From the NCBI GenBank assembly GCA_963725315.1, contig CAVRYA010000007.1, positions 248,001 to 312,000 on the forward strand: a DNA stretch of 64,000 nt, in the 5' to 3' direction. A model generated the notes under the pieces. That model made no database searches. It was not told where the DNA came from and was given only the letters and a program-made list of their open reading frames with translations. The position numbers were made by a program, and so were the translations under genes. This stretch comes from JBBRHQ01 sp963725315. GTDB taxonomy: Bacteria; Actinomycetota; Thermoleophilia; Solirubrobacterales; 70-9. The first letter of the stretch is position 1. Each line of letters starts with the position of its first letter. Of the stretch, positions 34,940 through 44,764 are shown in pieces.

Positions 34940-36593
34940 ATGGAAATCAAGCCAGACGAGATCGCCAACATCCTGCGGGAGCGGATCGAGGGGATGGAGG
35001 CCGGCAGCGCCGACCTCTCCGAGGTGGGGACCGTGCTCTCGGTCGCCGACGGCATCGCCCGCATCCACGGCGCTCGACAACTGCATGGCTCTGGAGATGC
35101 TGGAGTTGCCGCACGACGTCACCGGGCTGGCGCTCAACCTGGAGGAGGACAACGTCGGCGCCGTCCTCTTCGGCGAGTGGGACAAGATCGTCGAGGGCGA
35201 CACGGTCAAGCGGACCGACCACCTGCTGCGGATCCCGGTCGGGGAGGAGCTGCTGGGGCGCCTGGTCGACCCTCTCGGACGTCCCCTCGACGACAAGGGC
35301 GACATCAACACCACCGAGACCCGGCCGGCCGAGTTCAAGGCACCCGGGGTCGTGCAGCGCCAGCCGGTCAAGGAGCCGGTGCAGACCGGCCTGATGGCGA
35401 TCGACGGGATGATTCCGATCGGCCGCGGGCAGCGGGAGCTGATCATCGGCGACCGCCAGACCGGGAAGACGGCGATCGCGCTCGACACGATCATCAACAA
35501 CAAGGACAAGGACCTGGTCTGCATCTACGTCGCGATCGGCCAGCGGATGGCCACGGTGGTCCAGCTGATGGAGGTGCTCGAGGAGAACGGTGCGATGGAG
35601 AACACGATCATCGTCGCCGCCCCCGCCGACGAGGCGGCACCGATCAAGTTCATCGCCCCCTACGCCGGCTGCGCGATGGGCGAGCATTTCCTCTACAACG
35701 GCAAGGCGGCGCTGACCGTCTACGACGACCTCACCAAGCACGCCTTCGCCTATCGCCAGATGTCGCTGCTGCTGCGGCGCCCGCCGGGCCGCGAGGCCTA
35801 CCCGGGCGACGTCTTCTACCTGCACTCGAGGCTGCTGGAGCGGGCGGTGAAGCTCAACGATGACCTCGGGGGCGGCTCGCTGACCTCGCTGCCGATCATC
35901 GAGACCCAGGCCAACGACGTCTCCGCCTACATCCCGACCAACGTGATCTCGATCACCGACGGCCAGATCTTCCTCGAGTCGGACCTCTTCTACTCGGGGG
36001 TCCGGCCTGCGATCAACGTCGGCATCTCGGTCTCCCGAGTCGGAGGAAACGCCCAGACGAAGGCGATGAAGAAGGTCGCCGGCAAGCTCCGCCTCGACCT
36101 CTCGCAGTACCGCGACCTGGAGGCCTTCGCCCAGTTCGGCTCCGAGCTCGATCCCGAGACGCAGAAGGCGCTGGCTCGCGGCGAGCGCCTGGTCGAGCTG
36201 CTGAAGCAGAAGGAGCGCGAGCCGCTGGAGGTCGCCGACCAGGTGGCCTCGATCTACTCGGGCACCGGCGGCTTCCTGGACAGGATCAAGACCGAGCGGA
36301 TCGGCGAGTTCCTGATCGGCCTGCGCTCGCGGCTGCGCTCCGACAAGGCCGAGCTGCTGGGGCGGATCAACGACACCGGCGAGCTGTCCGACGAGGACGA
36401 GGCCGAGCTGGGCAAGGCGATCGAGGTCTTCGTCGACGACTTCGGTGCCGATTTCGACGCCGAGGGCGAGCCGCTCGAGGAAGGCGAGTCCGACCGGATC
36501 GTCGACGAGGAGGAGCGGGCAGCCCCGGCGCACACCGCTGCGGACGAGGCCGCCGCCGACGAGGAGGAGGAGAAGGAGGCGGCCCCCGCCTAG
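34940..36593 (+). CDS. atpA: ATP synthase F1 subunit alpha (one apparent frameshift)
   Basis: This is the regulatory nucleotide-binding subunit of F1. It starts MEIKPDEIANILRERIEGME. One extra G near 35073 breaks the frame inside GIARIHG-LDNCMALEM. The rest runs intact with Walker A GDRQTGKTAIA, the segment FIAPYAGCAMGEHF and the alpha signature PAINVGISVSRVGG. The corrected length is about 551 residues. The tail beyond the usual end is about 45 residues of Glu/Asp/Ala, unusual for AtpA. It lies 18 bases after atpH. Confidence 0.95.
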
Positions 36594-36614
36594 GGATCCG
36601 CCGCCCGCTCTGCC

Positions 36615-37532
36615 ATGGCCACCCAGAAGGAAGTCAGGAACCGGATCGCCTCGGTGAAGAACATCCACAAGATCACCAGGGCGATGGAGATGGTCGCGGC
36701 GGCGCGCCTGCGCCGGGCCGAGCAGCGAATCGCCGATCTGCGTCCCTACGCGCAGGCGATGCGCAAGCTGACCAAGCTTGCGGCCGAGCACGCCGGGGAG
36801 ATCCCCAGGGTGCCGGTGCTGGTCGAGCGCGAGGAGGTGCGCCGCGTCGGAATCCTCCTGGTCACCGGGGACCGCGGCCTGGCCGGCGCCTTCAACACCA
36901 ACATCATCCGCGAGGGCCTGCGGCTGGGGCGGGAGTTCGGCTCCGGTGGCGCCGAGGTCACCTACTCGGTGGTCGGCCGCCGCGGCGAGTCGGCGCTGAG
37001 CTTCCGCAAGCAGCCCCTGGCCGAGTCCTACACCGGCTTCACCGACCGCCCCGCCTTCGCAAATGCCCGCGAGATCGGCGAGAAGCTGACCTCCCACTAC
37101 GTCGACGAGGACTTCGACAGGGTCGAGCTGATCTACAACCGCTATGTCTCCCCCCTGACCCAATACGTCCGCCGCCAGACGCTGCTGCCGCTGCAGCATG
37201 CCGAGGTCTTCGGCGAGGGCATCGAGGAGGAGGCGGAGGTCGAGGAGACCGAGATCGAGAAGGCTCACAGCCGCTCGCTCTGGATCTATGAGCCGGACCC
37301 CGAGGAGCTGCTCGGCCAGCTGATCCCCGAATACGTCAACATCTCGGTCTACCGGGCGCTGCTCGAGTCGGCGGCTTCCGAGCTGGGGGCGCGGATGACG
37401 GCGATGCGCAGCGCCTCGGAGAACGCGGAGACGATGATCGAGGACCTGACCCTGGAGATGAACCGGGTCAGGCAGGCGGAGATCACGCAGGAGATCTTGG
37501 AAGTAGTCGCAGGCGCAGAGGCGCTTGGCTGA
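36615..37532 (+). CDS. atpG: ATP synthase F1 subunit gamma
   Basis: This is the central rotating shaft, 305 residues. The N-terminal coiled coil is MATQKEVRNRIASVKNIHKI and the C-terminal signature is RMTAMRSASENAETMIEDLTLEMNR... in the usual place. An acidic insertion of about 20 residues (GEGIEEEAEVEETEIEK) lies in the globular domain near residue 200, a feature of some actinobacterial gamma subunits. No frameshift is seen. Confidence 0.96.
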   Translation: MATQKEVRNRIASVKNIHKITRAMEMVAAARLRRAEQRIADLRPYAQAMRKLTKLAAEHAGEIPRVPVLVEREEVRRVGILLVTGDRGLAGAFNTNIIREGLRLGREFGSGGAEVTYSVVGRRGESALSFRKQPLAESYTGFTDRPAFANAREIGEKLTSHYVDEDFDRVELIYNRYVSPLTQYVRRQTLLPLQHAEVFGEGIEEEAEVEETEIEKAHSRSLWIYEPDPEELLGQLIPEYVNISVYRALLESAASELGARMTAMRSASENAETMIEDLTLEMNRVRQAEITQEILEVVAGAEALG

Positions 37533-37550
37533 TCCTCTGAAAGGAACGAA

Positions 37551-38972
37551 TGGCTGAGACGAACGGAGCGAACATGCGGACGCGTCGAGGAGGTGACGGG
37601 GGTCGTCGTCGACGCAGTCTTCCCCGATCAGCTCCCCGAGATCTACTCGGCGGTGACGATCGAGATGCCCGCTGACGAAGAGAAGAGCGCCAGCGAGCTC
37701 GTCTGCGAGGTCCAGCAGCACCTCGGCGATGACCGTGTCCGCACGGTGGCGATGGACGCGACCGATGGGCTGAAGCGCGGCGCCAAGGTGACCGACACCG
37801 GGGGTCCGATCACCGTCCCGGTCGGCGAGGAGACGCTGGGCCGGATCTTCAACCTGCTCGGTGATCCGATCGACAACGGCCCGGCGGTGGAGGGGACGGA
37901 GCGCTGGCCGATCCACCGCCCTGCTCCGGCGGTCGAGGACCTGACCCCCACCCAGGAGATCCTCGAGACCGGGATCAAGGTGATCGACCTGCTCGCCCCC
38001 TACGCGAAGGGCGGCAAGGTCGGCCTGTTCGGGGGCGCGGGCGTCGGCAAGACGGTCCTGATCCAGGAGCTGATCCGCTCGATCGCCGAGGAGCATGAGG
38101 GCCTGTCCGCCTTCTGCGGCGTCGGCGAGCGCTCGCGCGAGGGCAACGACCTCTGGCTGGAGATGAAGGAATCCGGCGTGATCGACAAGACGATGCTCGT
38201 CTTCGGGCAGATGAACGAGCCTCCCGGCGCCCGGCTGCGGGTCGCGCTGTCGGGCCTGACGATGGCCGAGTACTACCGCGAGGCCGGAGGCCAGGACGTG
38301 CTGCTGTTCATCGACAACATCTTCCGTTTCGTGCAGGCGGGCTCAGAGGTCTCGGCGCTGCTCGGCCGGATGCCCTCCGCGGTGGGCTACCAGCCGACCC
38401 TGGAGACCGAGATGGGCGGCCTCCAGGAGCGGATCACATCCACCTCCCGCGGATCGGTGACCTCGATCCAGGCGGTCTATGTTCCGGCCGACGACCTCAC
38501 CGACCCGGCGCCGGCCTCGGTGTTCGCCCACCTCAACGCGACCACGACGCTCTCGCGGGCGATCTCCGAGAAGGGGATCTACCCGGCGGTGGACCCGCTC
38601 GACTCGACCTCGACCATCCTCAAGCCGGAGATCCTCGGCGAGGACCACTACCGCACCGCAACCGACGTCCAGCAGGTGCTTCAGCGCTACAAGGAGCTTC
38701 AGGACATCATCGCGATCCTCGGCATCGACGAGCTCTCCGACGAGGACAAGCTGACCGTAGGGAGGGCGCGCAAGATGGAGCGCTTCCTCTCGCAGCCGTT
38801 CTTCGTCGCCGAGCAGTTCACCGGCCGCTCCGGCGAGTACGTGCCGGTGGCGGAGACGGTGCGGGGCTTCCGCGAGATCCTCGACGGCGAGCACGACGAC
38901 CTCTCGGAGGGAGCCTTCTACATGAAGGGCTCGATCGAGCAGGTCCTCGAGGACGCCAAGAAGGGCGACTAG
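37551..38972 (+). CDS. atpD: ATP synthase F1 subunit beta (one apparent frameshift)
   Basis: This is the catalytic subunit of F1. The ATG at 37551 follows AAAGGAAC and gives MAETNGANMR. One extra base near 37579 then shifts into RVEEVTGVVVDAVFPDQ. Walker A is GGAGVGKTVLIQE, the catalytic Glu lies in GVGERSREGNDL, and Walker B is VLLFIDNIF. The beta signature PAVDPLDSTS is intact. The length is about 473 residues. A GTG/ATG inside the second frame could serve as a start, but the AAAGGA-led ATG is stronger. Confidence 0.95.
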   Translation, partial: WLRRTERTCGRVEEVTGVVVDAVFPDQLPEIYSAVTIEMPADEEKSASELVCEVQQHLGDDRVRTVAMDATDGLKRGAKVTDTGGPITVPVGEETLGRIFNLLGDPIDNGPAVEGTERWPIHRPAPAVEDLTPTQEILETGIKVIDLLAPYAKGGKVGLFGGAGVGKTVLIQELIRSIAEEHEGLSAFCGVGERSREGNDLWLEMKESGVIDKTMLVFGQMNEPPGARLRVALSGLTMAEYYREAGGQDVLLFIDNIFRFVQAGSEVSALLGRMPSAVGYQPTLETEMGGLQERITSTSRGSVTSIQAVYVPADDLTDPAPASVFAHLNATTTLSRAISEKGIYPAVDPLDSTSTILKPEILGEDHYRTATDVQQVLQRYKELQDIIAILGIDELSDEDKLTVGRARKMERFLSQPFFVAEQFTGRSGEYVPVAETVRGFREILDGEHDDLSEGAFYMKGSIEQVLEDAKKGD

Positions 38973-38981
38973 CCCCCGGCG

Positions 38982-39401
38982 ATGGCCGTAGGCGACCACA
39001 CCTTTCCGGTCGAGGTCCTCACCCCCGAGGGCGAGGTGTTCAACGGCGAAGTCGTCCAGCTCTCCACCCGCACCCTGGTCGGTGAGGTCGGGATCCTCGC
39101 CAACCACGCACCGATGCTCGCCTCCCTGAAGCCGACCGAGCTGAGGCTGAAGATCTCCGACTCCGAGACGAAGCGCTACGCCCAGTCGCACGGGATGCTC
39201 CAGGTCTACGGCAATCGCGCCCAGGTCCTGGTCGAGCAGGCGACCGCCCCCGAGGACCTCGACACCTCGGCGCTGGAGTCCGAGATCGCCGACGCCGAGC
39301 AGCGGCTATCGGACTCCGAGGAGGACAGCGCCGCCAGGCGCCGCGCAATCAAGGACCGCGACCGCGCCCGGACGTTCCTGAAGATCGCCCAAGGCAATTG
39401 A
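38982..39401 (+). CDS. atpC: ATP synthase F1 subunit epsilon
   Basis: This 139-residue protein couples the shaft to the c-ring and can inhibit ATP hydrolysis. The N-terminal beta sandwich is typical: FPVEVLTPEGEVFNGEVVQL, then GEVGILANHAPMLA. The C-terminal helical hairpin (SALESEIADAEQRLSDSEED...) is full length, so inhibition is possible. It closes the atp operon, and its stop overlaps the TTG start of the M20 peptidase. Confidence 0.95.
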   Translation: MAVGDHTFPVEVLTPEGEVFNGEVVQLSTRTLVGEVGILANHAPMLASLKPTELRLKISDSETKRYAQSHGMLQVYGNRAQVLVEQATAPEDLDTSALESEIADAEQRLSDSEEDSAARRRAIKDRDRARTFLKIAQGN

Positions 39402-40501
39402 GCGCCCTCGTTGCGCTCGCCGAGCGGCTGATCTCCTACGACACCTCGGACGCCGACTGCATCCACGAGGTGGCGGGCTTCGTCAAGGGATGGCTCGAGG
39501 CCCGCGGCGTGGAGGCCAGGGAGGAGGCGGCACGGGGTCTGCCGGTGCTGATGGCCGAGGTCGGCCCGCAGGAGGCGCCCACGGTCGTCCTGCACGGGCA
39601 CCTCGACGTGGTCCCCGGGCTCGCTGACCAGTTCCAACCGCGGACCGAAGGCGATCGCCTCTACGGTCGGGGCGCCTACGACATGAAGGGGGCGCTGGCG
39701 GCGATGCTGGTGACGATCGCCGGGATGGCGGACCAGGACGCGATCCGCGTCAGGCTGGGGATCGTCGGCGACGAGGAGTCCGAGGAGGCGGACGATCGCG
39801 GCTGCGACCACCTGATCGAGGCCGGCTTCCTCGGCGACTTCGCGATCACCGGGGAGCCGACCGACCTCCACATCGGGGTCGAGGCAAAGGGCGTGCTCGC
39901 GCTCCGCCTCGAGGTACGGGGACGGGCAGCCCATGGCGCCACGCCCTGGCTGGGGGATAATGCCGTTCTCAAGGCGCACGACATTTTCCGGAGCATCGAG
40001 TCGCTACCGTTTGCCAGGCAGAGCTCCGAGCTGTTCGACCGCCCCTCGATCAATCTCGGCCGGATCTGGGGCGGTGACGCGCTCAACAAGGTGCCCGACA
40101 AGTGCGTGATCGACGTCGATATCCGCTACCTGCCCGAGCAGGACCCCGGCGAGGTGCTGGAGCAGGTGAGGGGAATGCCGGACTCCGAGACCGCGACGAT
40201 CTTCTCGCGGCCGCCGGCCCGGGTCGATCGGGAATCGGTCTTCGTCCGCACCCTGGCGGAGGCGACTGCGCCCCACCTCGATCACGAGCCGCGGAGCGTC
40301 GGCCGCGACGGCGCATCCGACGCGGTCTCCTTCCTTCGCGTCGGCGTGCCCGCGGTCGAGTTCGGTCCGATCGGCGGCGGTCACCACGGGCCCGAGGAGT
40401 GGGTCTCCGTCTCCTCCCTGGAGGCCTACCGGCAGTCCCTGGAGACCTTCCTGCGGGCGCTGCCACAGCGGCTGGAGGAAATCCCCGATGACGACGCCTG
40501 A
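39398..40501 (+). CDS. M20-family metallopeptidase/deacylase (ArgE/DapE-like)
   Basis: This 367-residue di-zinc amidohydrolase has the metal-binding motifs VVLHGHLDVVPG (His and catalytic Asp), GRGAYDMKGALAAML (bridging Asp), GDEESEEA (general-base Glu) and FGPIGGGHHGPEEWV (last His). The dimerisation domain lies in the middle. Members cleave N-acyl amino acids or dipeptides. The exact substrate cannot be named. TTG start overlaps the atpC stop, and the end overlaps the LCP gene by 14 bases. Confidence 0.9.
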   Translation: MSALVALAERLISYDTSDADCIHEVAGFVKGWLEARGVEAREEAARGLPVLMAEVGPQEAPTVVLHGHLDVVPGLADQFQPRTEGDRLYGRGAYDMKGALAAMLVTIAGMADQDAIRVRLGIVGDEESEEADDRGCDHLIEAGFLGDFAITGEPTDLHIGVEAKGVLALRLEVRGRAAHGATPWLGDNAVLKAHDIFRSIESLPFARQSSELFDRPSINLGRIWGGDALNKVPDKCVIDVDIRYLPEQDPGEVLEQVRGMPDSETATIFSRPPARVDRESVFVRTLAEATAPHLDHEPRSVGRDGASDAVSFLRVGVPAVEFGPIGGGHHGPEEWVSVSSLEAYRQSLETFLRALPQRLEEIPDDDA

Positions 40502-42497
40502 AGGGGAGCGCCCCCCTTCGCCCGAGGAGGACCACGGGCCCGGGGAGGGCGAGGAGCGCCCGACCGAGGAGCAGTTCGCGGGGGAGGCGGGCCTTCCCGG
40601 CTCTGCGGATGAGCACTTCGAGGGCATCCCGCCCGAGCAGCTTCCCTCTCAGCAGCCGCTGCCGGAGTCCGGCGAGTTCCCGGCGCTCGAGCCGGAGTTC
40701 GCCGATGCCCTGCGCGCGGCGGCCGCCGACTCGGCAACCGAGCCGGCACAGGTCGAGCCCGCGCAAGCGCAGCCCCCGGAGGCTCCGGAAGACCCGGGGG
40801 CCACGATCGAATACGCGCCGGGGGAGGCCCCGGATGCCCAGCCCACCGGGGAGAAGCCGGTGCGGGAGGTCGTGATCGGGGCCGGCGCGCCGCCTCCGAC
40901 TCCCCCGCCCGCCGTCCACTCCCCGCCCGCACCCCACGGCAAGCCGCCCCTCTCCGGCGACCACGAGTCGGCGCCGAAGCCGAAGCGCTACTGGTGGCGG
41001 TTCTCGCTGGCCTCCTTCGTGATCGTCGCCGCGATCGCCGCGGCGACCGCGAGCAGCATTCTCCTCTACCTCAACGACATCGCTGACGCGCTGAGCCACG
41101 GCGGCAAGCTTCAGAAGAAGCTGAGCCCCCTGCTGACCGCGCCCTCCGGCGGCCCGCAGAACATCCTCATCCTCGGCTCCGACAAGCGTGCCGGGACGCC
41201 CGGCGATCCGGGCCGCTCCGACACGACGATGCTGCTGCGCCTCGATCCCGACCAGTCGCGGATCGCGCTGATGTCGATTCCGCGCGACCTCAAGGTGAAC
41301 ATCCCCGGCTACGGGATCAACAAGTTCAACGCCGCCTACACCTTCGGCGGGCCGAAGCTGACCCTGCGGATGGTCAAGCAGCTCACGGGGCTGCAGATCA
41401 ACCACGTCGTCAACGTCGACTTCCTCGGTTTTGTGCGGGCGATCGACGCGATCGGCTGCGTCTGGGCGGATGTCGACCGCCGCTACTTCCACTCCAACGT
41501 CGGGGTGCCTCCCTCCCAGCAGTACTCGGAGATCGACATCAAGGCCGGCTACCAGCGGCTTTGCGGCAAGGACGCGCTCGCCTACGTCCGCTACCGGCAT
41601 ACCGACACGGACCTGGTCCGCTCGGCCCGGCAGCAGGACTTCCTGCGCGAGGCGCGCCAGCGGGTCCCGATCTCGACCCTGGTCGGCGACTACCAGAAGC
41701 TGATCAAGATCTTCACCAGCTACACCACCTCGGACGTCAGCGACGCGGGGCAGTTCCTGGAGGTGCTGAAGCTGTTCTTCGACGCCCGCGGCGCCTCGAT
41801 CAAGGAGGTCCACTTCCCGGCCGTGCTCGGCCCGAGCTACGTCTACGCGTCGAAGCCCGCGATCCGCCGGGCCGTCAACCAGTTCCTCGACATCAAGGCC
41901 AGCGGAGGGCCGCGCGGCTCCCTCAACGCGAAGAAGGAGCGGACGAAGAAGAAGCGGAAGGAGGCGAAGATCAAGGTCAAGGCCCCCGGCGGCGACGGCC
42001 TCGTTCCCGCTGCGGACTCCGGCAGGGCGGCGGGCGCGGCGGTGGCGCGCAAGGTCAGCGCCGGGTTCCCGGTCTTCTACCCGACCCGGCTTCCCTCCGG
42101 GGCCTACTTCGTCGCCAGCAATAGCTACGAGCACATCCAGAATCCCCGCGCCTACCACCTACGCGATACCGGCGGCAAGATCCACGGTGCCTACCGGATG
42201 ACCCTGCAGCTTCCCCCGCTCGGCGACTTCTTCGGGATCCAGGGAATTCGCGGCTGGAGCGATCCCCCGATCCTCAGCGGGCCCAGCGTCACCAAGACGA
42301 TCGCGGGCCGCGACTACAGCGTCTACCTCGACGGTGACCGGGTGCGGCTGGTCGCCTGGCACGCGGGTGAGAACACCTACTGGGTCGCCAACAGCCTGCT
42401 GCAGACCCTCAGCAACGACCAGATGATCGGGATCGCGCGCTCGGCCGAGTTCATCGCCCCCAAGCCCAAGCACCGCAACAAGGGGAAGAGGAGATGA
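40488..42497 (+). CDS. LytR-CpsA-Psr (LCP) family glycopolymer ligase with long extensions
   Basis: LCP enzymes transfer polyprenyl-linked glycopolymers to peptidoglycan or arabinogalactan. The 669-residue protein has a cytoplasmic Pro/Glu-rich N-terminus of about 160 residues, one membrane helix (FVIVAAIAAATASSILLYL), then the LCP domain with ILILGSDKR, GRSDTTMLLRLD, MSIPRDLKV and VRYRHTDTD. The core Arg and Asp residues are present. A Lys-rich linker and a C-terminal domain of about 150 residues, which I do not recognise, follow. The gene is coupled to UDP-glucose dehydrogenase by an ATGA overlap. Confidence 0.9.
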   Translation: MTTPEGERPPSPEEDHGPGEGEERPTEEQFAGEAGLPGSADEHFEGIPPEQLPSQQPLPESGEFPALEPEFADALRAAAADSATEPAQVEPAQAQPPEAPEDPGATIEYAPGEAPDAQPTGEKPVREVVIGAGAPPPTPPPAVHSPPAPHGKPPLSGDHESAPKPKRYWWRFSLASFVIVAAIAAATASSILLYLNDIADALSHGGKLQKKLSPLLTAPSGGPQNILILGSDKRAGTPGDPGRSDTTMLLRLDPDQSRIALMSIPRDLKVNIPGYGINKFNAAYTFGGPKLTLRMVKQLTGLQINHVVNVDFLGFVRAIDAIGCVWADVDRRYFHSNVGVPPSQQYSEIDIKAGYQRLCGKDALAYVRYRHTDTDLVRSARQQDFLREARQRVPISTLVGDYQKLIKIFTSYTTSDVSDAGQFLEVLKLFFDARGASIKEVHFPAVLGPSYVYASKPAIRRAVNQFLDIKASGGPRGSLNAKKERTKKKRKEAKIKVKAPGGDGLVPAADSGRAAGAAVARKVSAGFPVFYPTRLPSGAYFVASNSYEHIQNPRAYHLRDTGGKIHGAYRMTLQLPPLGDFFGIQGIRGWSDPPILSGPSVTKTIAGRDYSVYLDGDRVRLVAWHAGENTYWVANSLLQTLSNDQMIGIARSAEFIAPKPKHRNKGKRR

Positions 42498-43789
42498 GCG
42501 AGCGGGAGCCGATCGGGGTGATCGGCGTCGGCTGGGTCGGTTTGGTGACCGCCGCCTGCTTCGCCGAGCTCGGCCACCCGGTGATCGCCCGCGACATCGT
42601 CGCCGAGAAGGTCCAGGCCCTCGAGGCCGGCGAGCTGCCGATCCACGAGCCGGGCCTCGGCGAGCTGCTGGAGCGGAACAGCGAGCGCCTCACCTTCACC
42701 ACCGAGATGTCCGAGCTGCTCGAGGGCGCCAGGCTGCTGTTCGTCTGTGTGGACACCCCGCCGACCTACTCGGGGGACGCCGACCTCGGGCGGGTGATGT
42801 CGGTGGTCGAGGAGCTGACCGACGAGGGGGAACACGCTCTGGTCATGAAGAGCACCGTCCCGGTCGGGACGGGGCGCAAAATCCAGCGAGTTCTCGATCA
42901 GACCGCCTACGTGTCCTGCCCGGAGTTCCTCCGCGAGGGCTCGGCTGTCGAGGATTTCATGCATCCCGACCGGGTGGTGATCGGTGTCGATCCCGGCAGC
43001 GAGTGGGCGGCCGACGCGGTCGGGGACCTGTACCGGCCGATCGGCGGCGAGGTGGTCCGCACCGACGTCTCGAGCGCCGAGATGATCAAGCTCGCGTCGA
43101 ACAACTTCCTGGCGACCAAGATCTCCTTCATCAATGAGATCGCCAATGTCTGCGAGGAGGTCGGCGCCGACGTCCACGAGGTGGCGAGGGGCATGGGCCT
43201 CGACGAGCGGATCGGGCCGAAGTTCCTCCAGGCTGGGATTGGCTTCGGTGGTTCCTGTTTCGGGAAAGATGTCTCGGCCCTGCGAAAGCTCGCGGCGAAC
43301 ACCGGCTACCACTTCCAGCTGCTCAACGCGGTGGTCGAGGTCAACGAGCTGCAGAAGCGCCGGGTGATCACCAAGCTGCGGCGGCATCTGGGCTCGCTGA
43401 CGGGCAAGCGGGTCGCCCTGCTCGGCCTCGCCTTCAAGCCGGACACGGACGACATGAGAGACGCCGCGAGCCTGGTCCTCGCCGCTCGCTTGGAGGGCGA
43501 GGGTGTGGAGGTCAGCGCTTACGACCCGGTGGCCGAGGCGAAGGCGGCGACGATGCTGCCGGCAGTGGAGATGGCGCCCTCGGCGCTGGCGGCGCTCGAG
43601 GGCGCCGACGCTGCCGTGCTGGTCACCGAGTGGCCCGAGTTCGCAAAGCTCGACTGGAAGGCGGCCGCGGAGGCGATGGCGACGCCGCTGCTGATCGACG
43701 GTCGCAACTACCTCGACCCGGAGCGCCTGCGCAAGGCCGGCTTCGTCTATGAGGGCATCGGGCGCGCGACCGTGGGATCAGTCGACTAG
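42494..43789 (+). CDS. UDP-glucose 6-dehydrogenase family
   Basis: This enzyme oxidises a UDP-sugar twice to a uronate using 2 NAD. The 431-residue protein has the NAD motif IGVIGVGWVGLVTAACF, KSTVPVGTGRK, CPEFLREGSAV, the lysine in EMIKLASNNFLATKISF, the catalytic Cys in GIGFGGSCFGKDV and the C-terminal GLAFKPDTDDMRDA. All are intact. UDP-glucose is the likeliest substrate, but UDP-ManNAc dehydrogenases are similar. It belongs to a run of sugar-nucleotide genes. Confidence 0.92.
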   Translation: MSEREPIGVIGVGWVGLVTAACFAELGHPVIARDIVAEKVQALEAGELPIHEPGLGELLERNSERLTFTTEMSELLEGARLLFVCVDTPPTYSGDADLGRVMSVVEELTDEGEHALVMKSTVPVGTGRKIQRVLDQTAYVSCPEFLREGSAVEDFMHPDRVVIGVDPGSEWAADAVGDLYRPIGGEVVRTDVSSAEMIKLASNNFLATKISFINEIANVCEEVGADVHEVARGMGLDERIGPKFLQAGIGFGGSCFGKDVSALRKLAANTGYHFQLLNAVVEVNELQKRRVITKLRRHLGSLTGKRVALLGLAFKPDTDDMRDAASLVLAARLEGEGVEVSAYDPVAEAKAATMLPAVEMAPSALAALEGADAAVLVTEWPEFAKLDWKAAAEAMATPLLIDGRNYLDPERLRKAGFVYEGIGRATVGSVD

Positions 43790-44764
43790 ATGCAGGCACT
43801 GGTGCTGGTCGGGGGGGAGGGGACCCGGCTGCGACCGCTGACGGCGACCGTGCCGAAGCCGGTGGTGCCGCTCGCCGGCCGGCCGATGATCTCCTACATG
43901 ATCGATTGGCTCGCCGGCCACGGCGTCGACGAGGTGATCCTCGCCTGCGGCTTCCTCCCCGACGCGCTGCGCGAGACCCTGGGGAAGGGGCCTCCCGGCG
44001 GGCCACGGCTGCGCTATCTGACCGAGCCCCGCCCGCTCGGCACCGCGGGGGCGATCCGGTTCGCCGCCGATCTGCTCGAGGAGCGCTTCCTGGCGCTGAA
44101 CGGGGACGTCCTCGCCGACCTCGACCTCTCGGCGCTCCTGCGAGCGCACGAGGCCCGCGAGGCGCGGGCGACACTGGGCCTGGTGGCGGTCGGGGACGCC
44201 TCGGCCTACGGGCTCGTCCGCACCACCCCCGCGGGCGAGGTGACCGAGTTCATCGAGAAGCCCGAGGAGGGGGGAGCGGCGGGCGGAGAGGTCAACGCAG
44301 GCACCTACGTCCTGGAGCGCTCCGTGCTCGAGGAGATCGAACCCGGGCGCGCCGTCTCGATCGAGCACGACGTCTTCCCCCGACTGATCGGCGACGGGCT
44401 CTTCGCCATGACGCTGCCCGGCTACTGGCTCGACATCGGGACGCCCGATCGCTACCTCGAGGCGACCTGGGACATTCTCGAGGGCACGGTCCGGACCGGG
44501 GTCGAGCCCTCCTCGCAGGCGCTCCTCGTGGACGCCTCGGCCCAGGTCGACCCCGGGGCCTCGATCGGCCCCCGCGCGGTCGTCTCCGCGGGCTGCCGGA
44601 TCGCTGCCGGAGCGGAGATCCGGGGCTCGGTCCTCCTGCGCGACTGCGAGCTGGGGGAGGGCGCGGTCGTGGTCGACTCGATCCTCTCGCCGGGCGTCGT
44701 GGTTGCAGCGGGAGCCCGGCTCCAGGGCACGGTCCTGGGTGAGGGTGAGAGGGTACCGGGGTGA
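43790..44764 (+). CDS. Sugar-1-phosphate nucleotidyltransferase (mannose-1-P guanylyltransferase-like)
   Basis: This enzyme activates a sugar-1-phosphate with an NTP. The 324-residue protein starts immediately after the dehydrogenase stop. The pyrophosphorylase motif VLVGGEGTRLRPLT and KPVVPLAGRPM are at the N-terminus, with LNGDVLADL (metal Asp), then FIEKPEE and YWLDIGTPDRYLEAT. A left-handed beta-helix of hexapeptides occupies the last 100 residues. The next gene is a phosphomannose isomerase, so GDP-mannose is a plausible product, but sequence alone does not fix the nucleotide. Confidence 0.88.
   Translation: MQALVLVGGEGTRLRPLTATVPKPVVPLAGRPMISYMIDWLAGHGVDEVILACGFLPDALRETLGKGPPGGPRLRYLTEPRPLGTAGAIRFAADLLEERFLALNGDVLADLDLSALLRAHEAREARATLGLVAVGDASAYGLVRTTPAGEVTEFIEKPEEGGAAGGEVNAGTYVLERSVLEEIEPGRAVSIEHDVFPRLIGDGLFAMTLPGYWLDIGTPDRYLEATWDILEGTVRTGVEPSSQALLVDASAQVDPGASIGPRAVVSAGCRIAAGAEIRGSVLLRDCELGEGAVVVDSILSPGVVVAAGARLQGTVLGEGERVPG

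Noticed and set aside
34947..38096. A 1049-codon minus-strand open frame across the ATP synthase genes
   Set aside because: It is antisense to atpA, atpG and atpD, which are unmistakable. Its translation is low-complexity.
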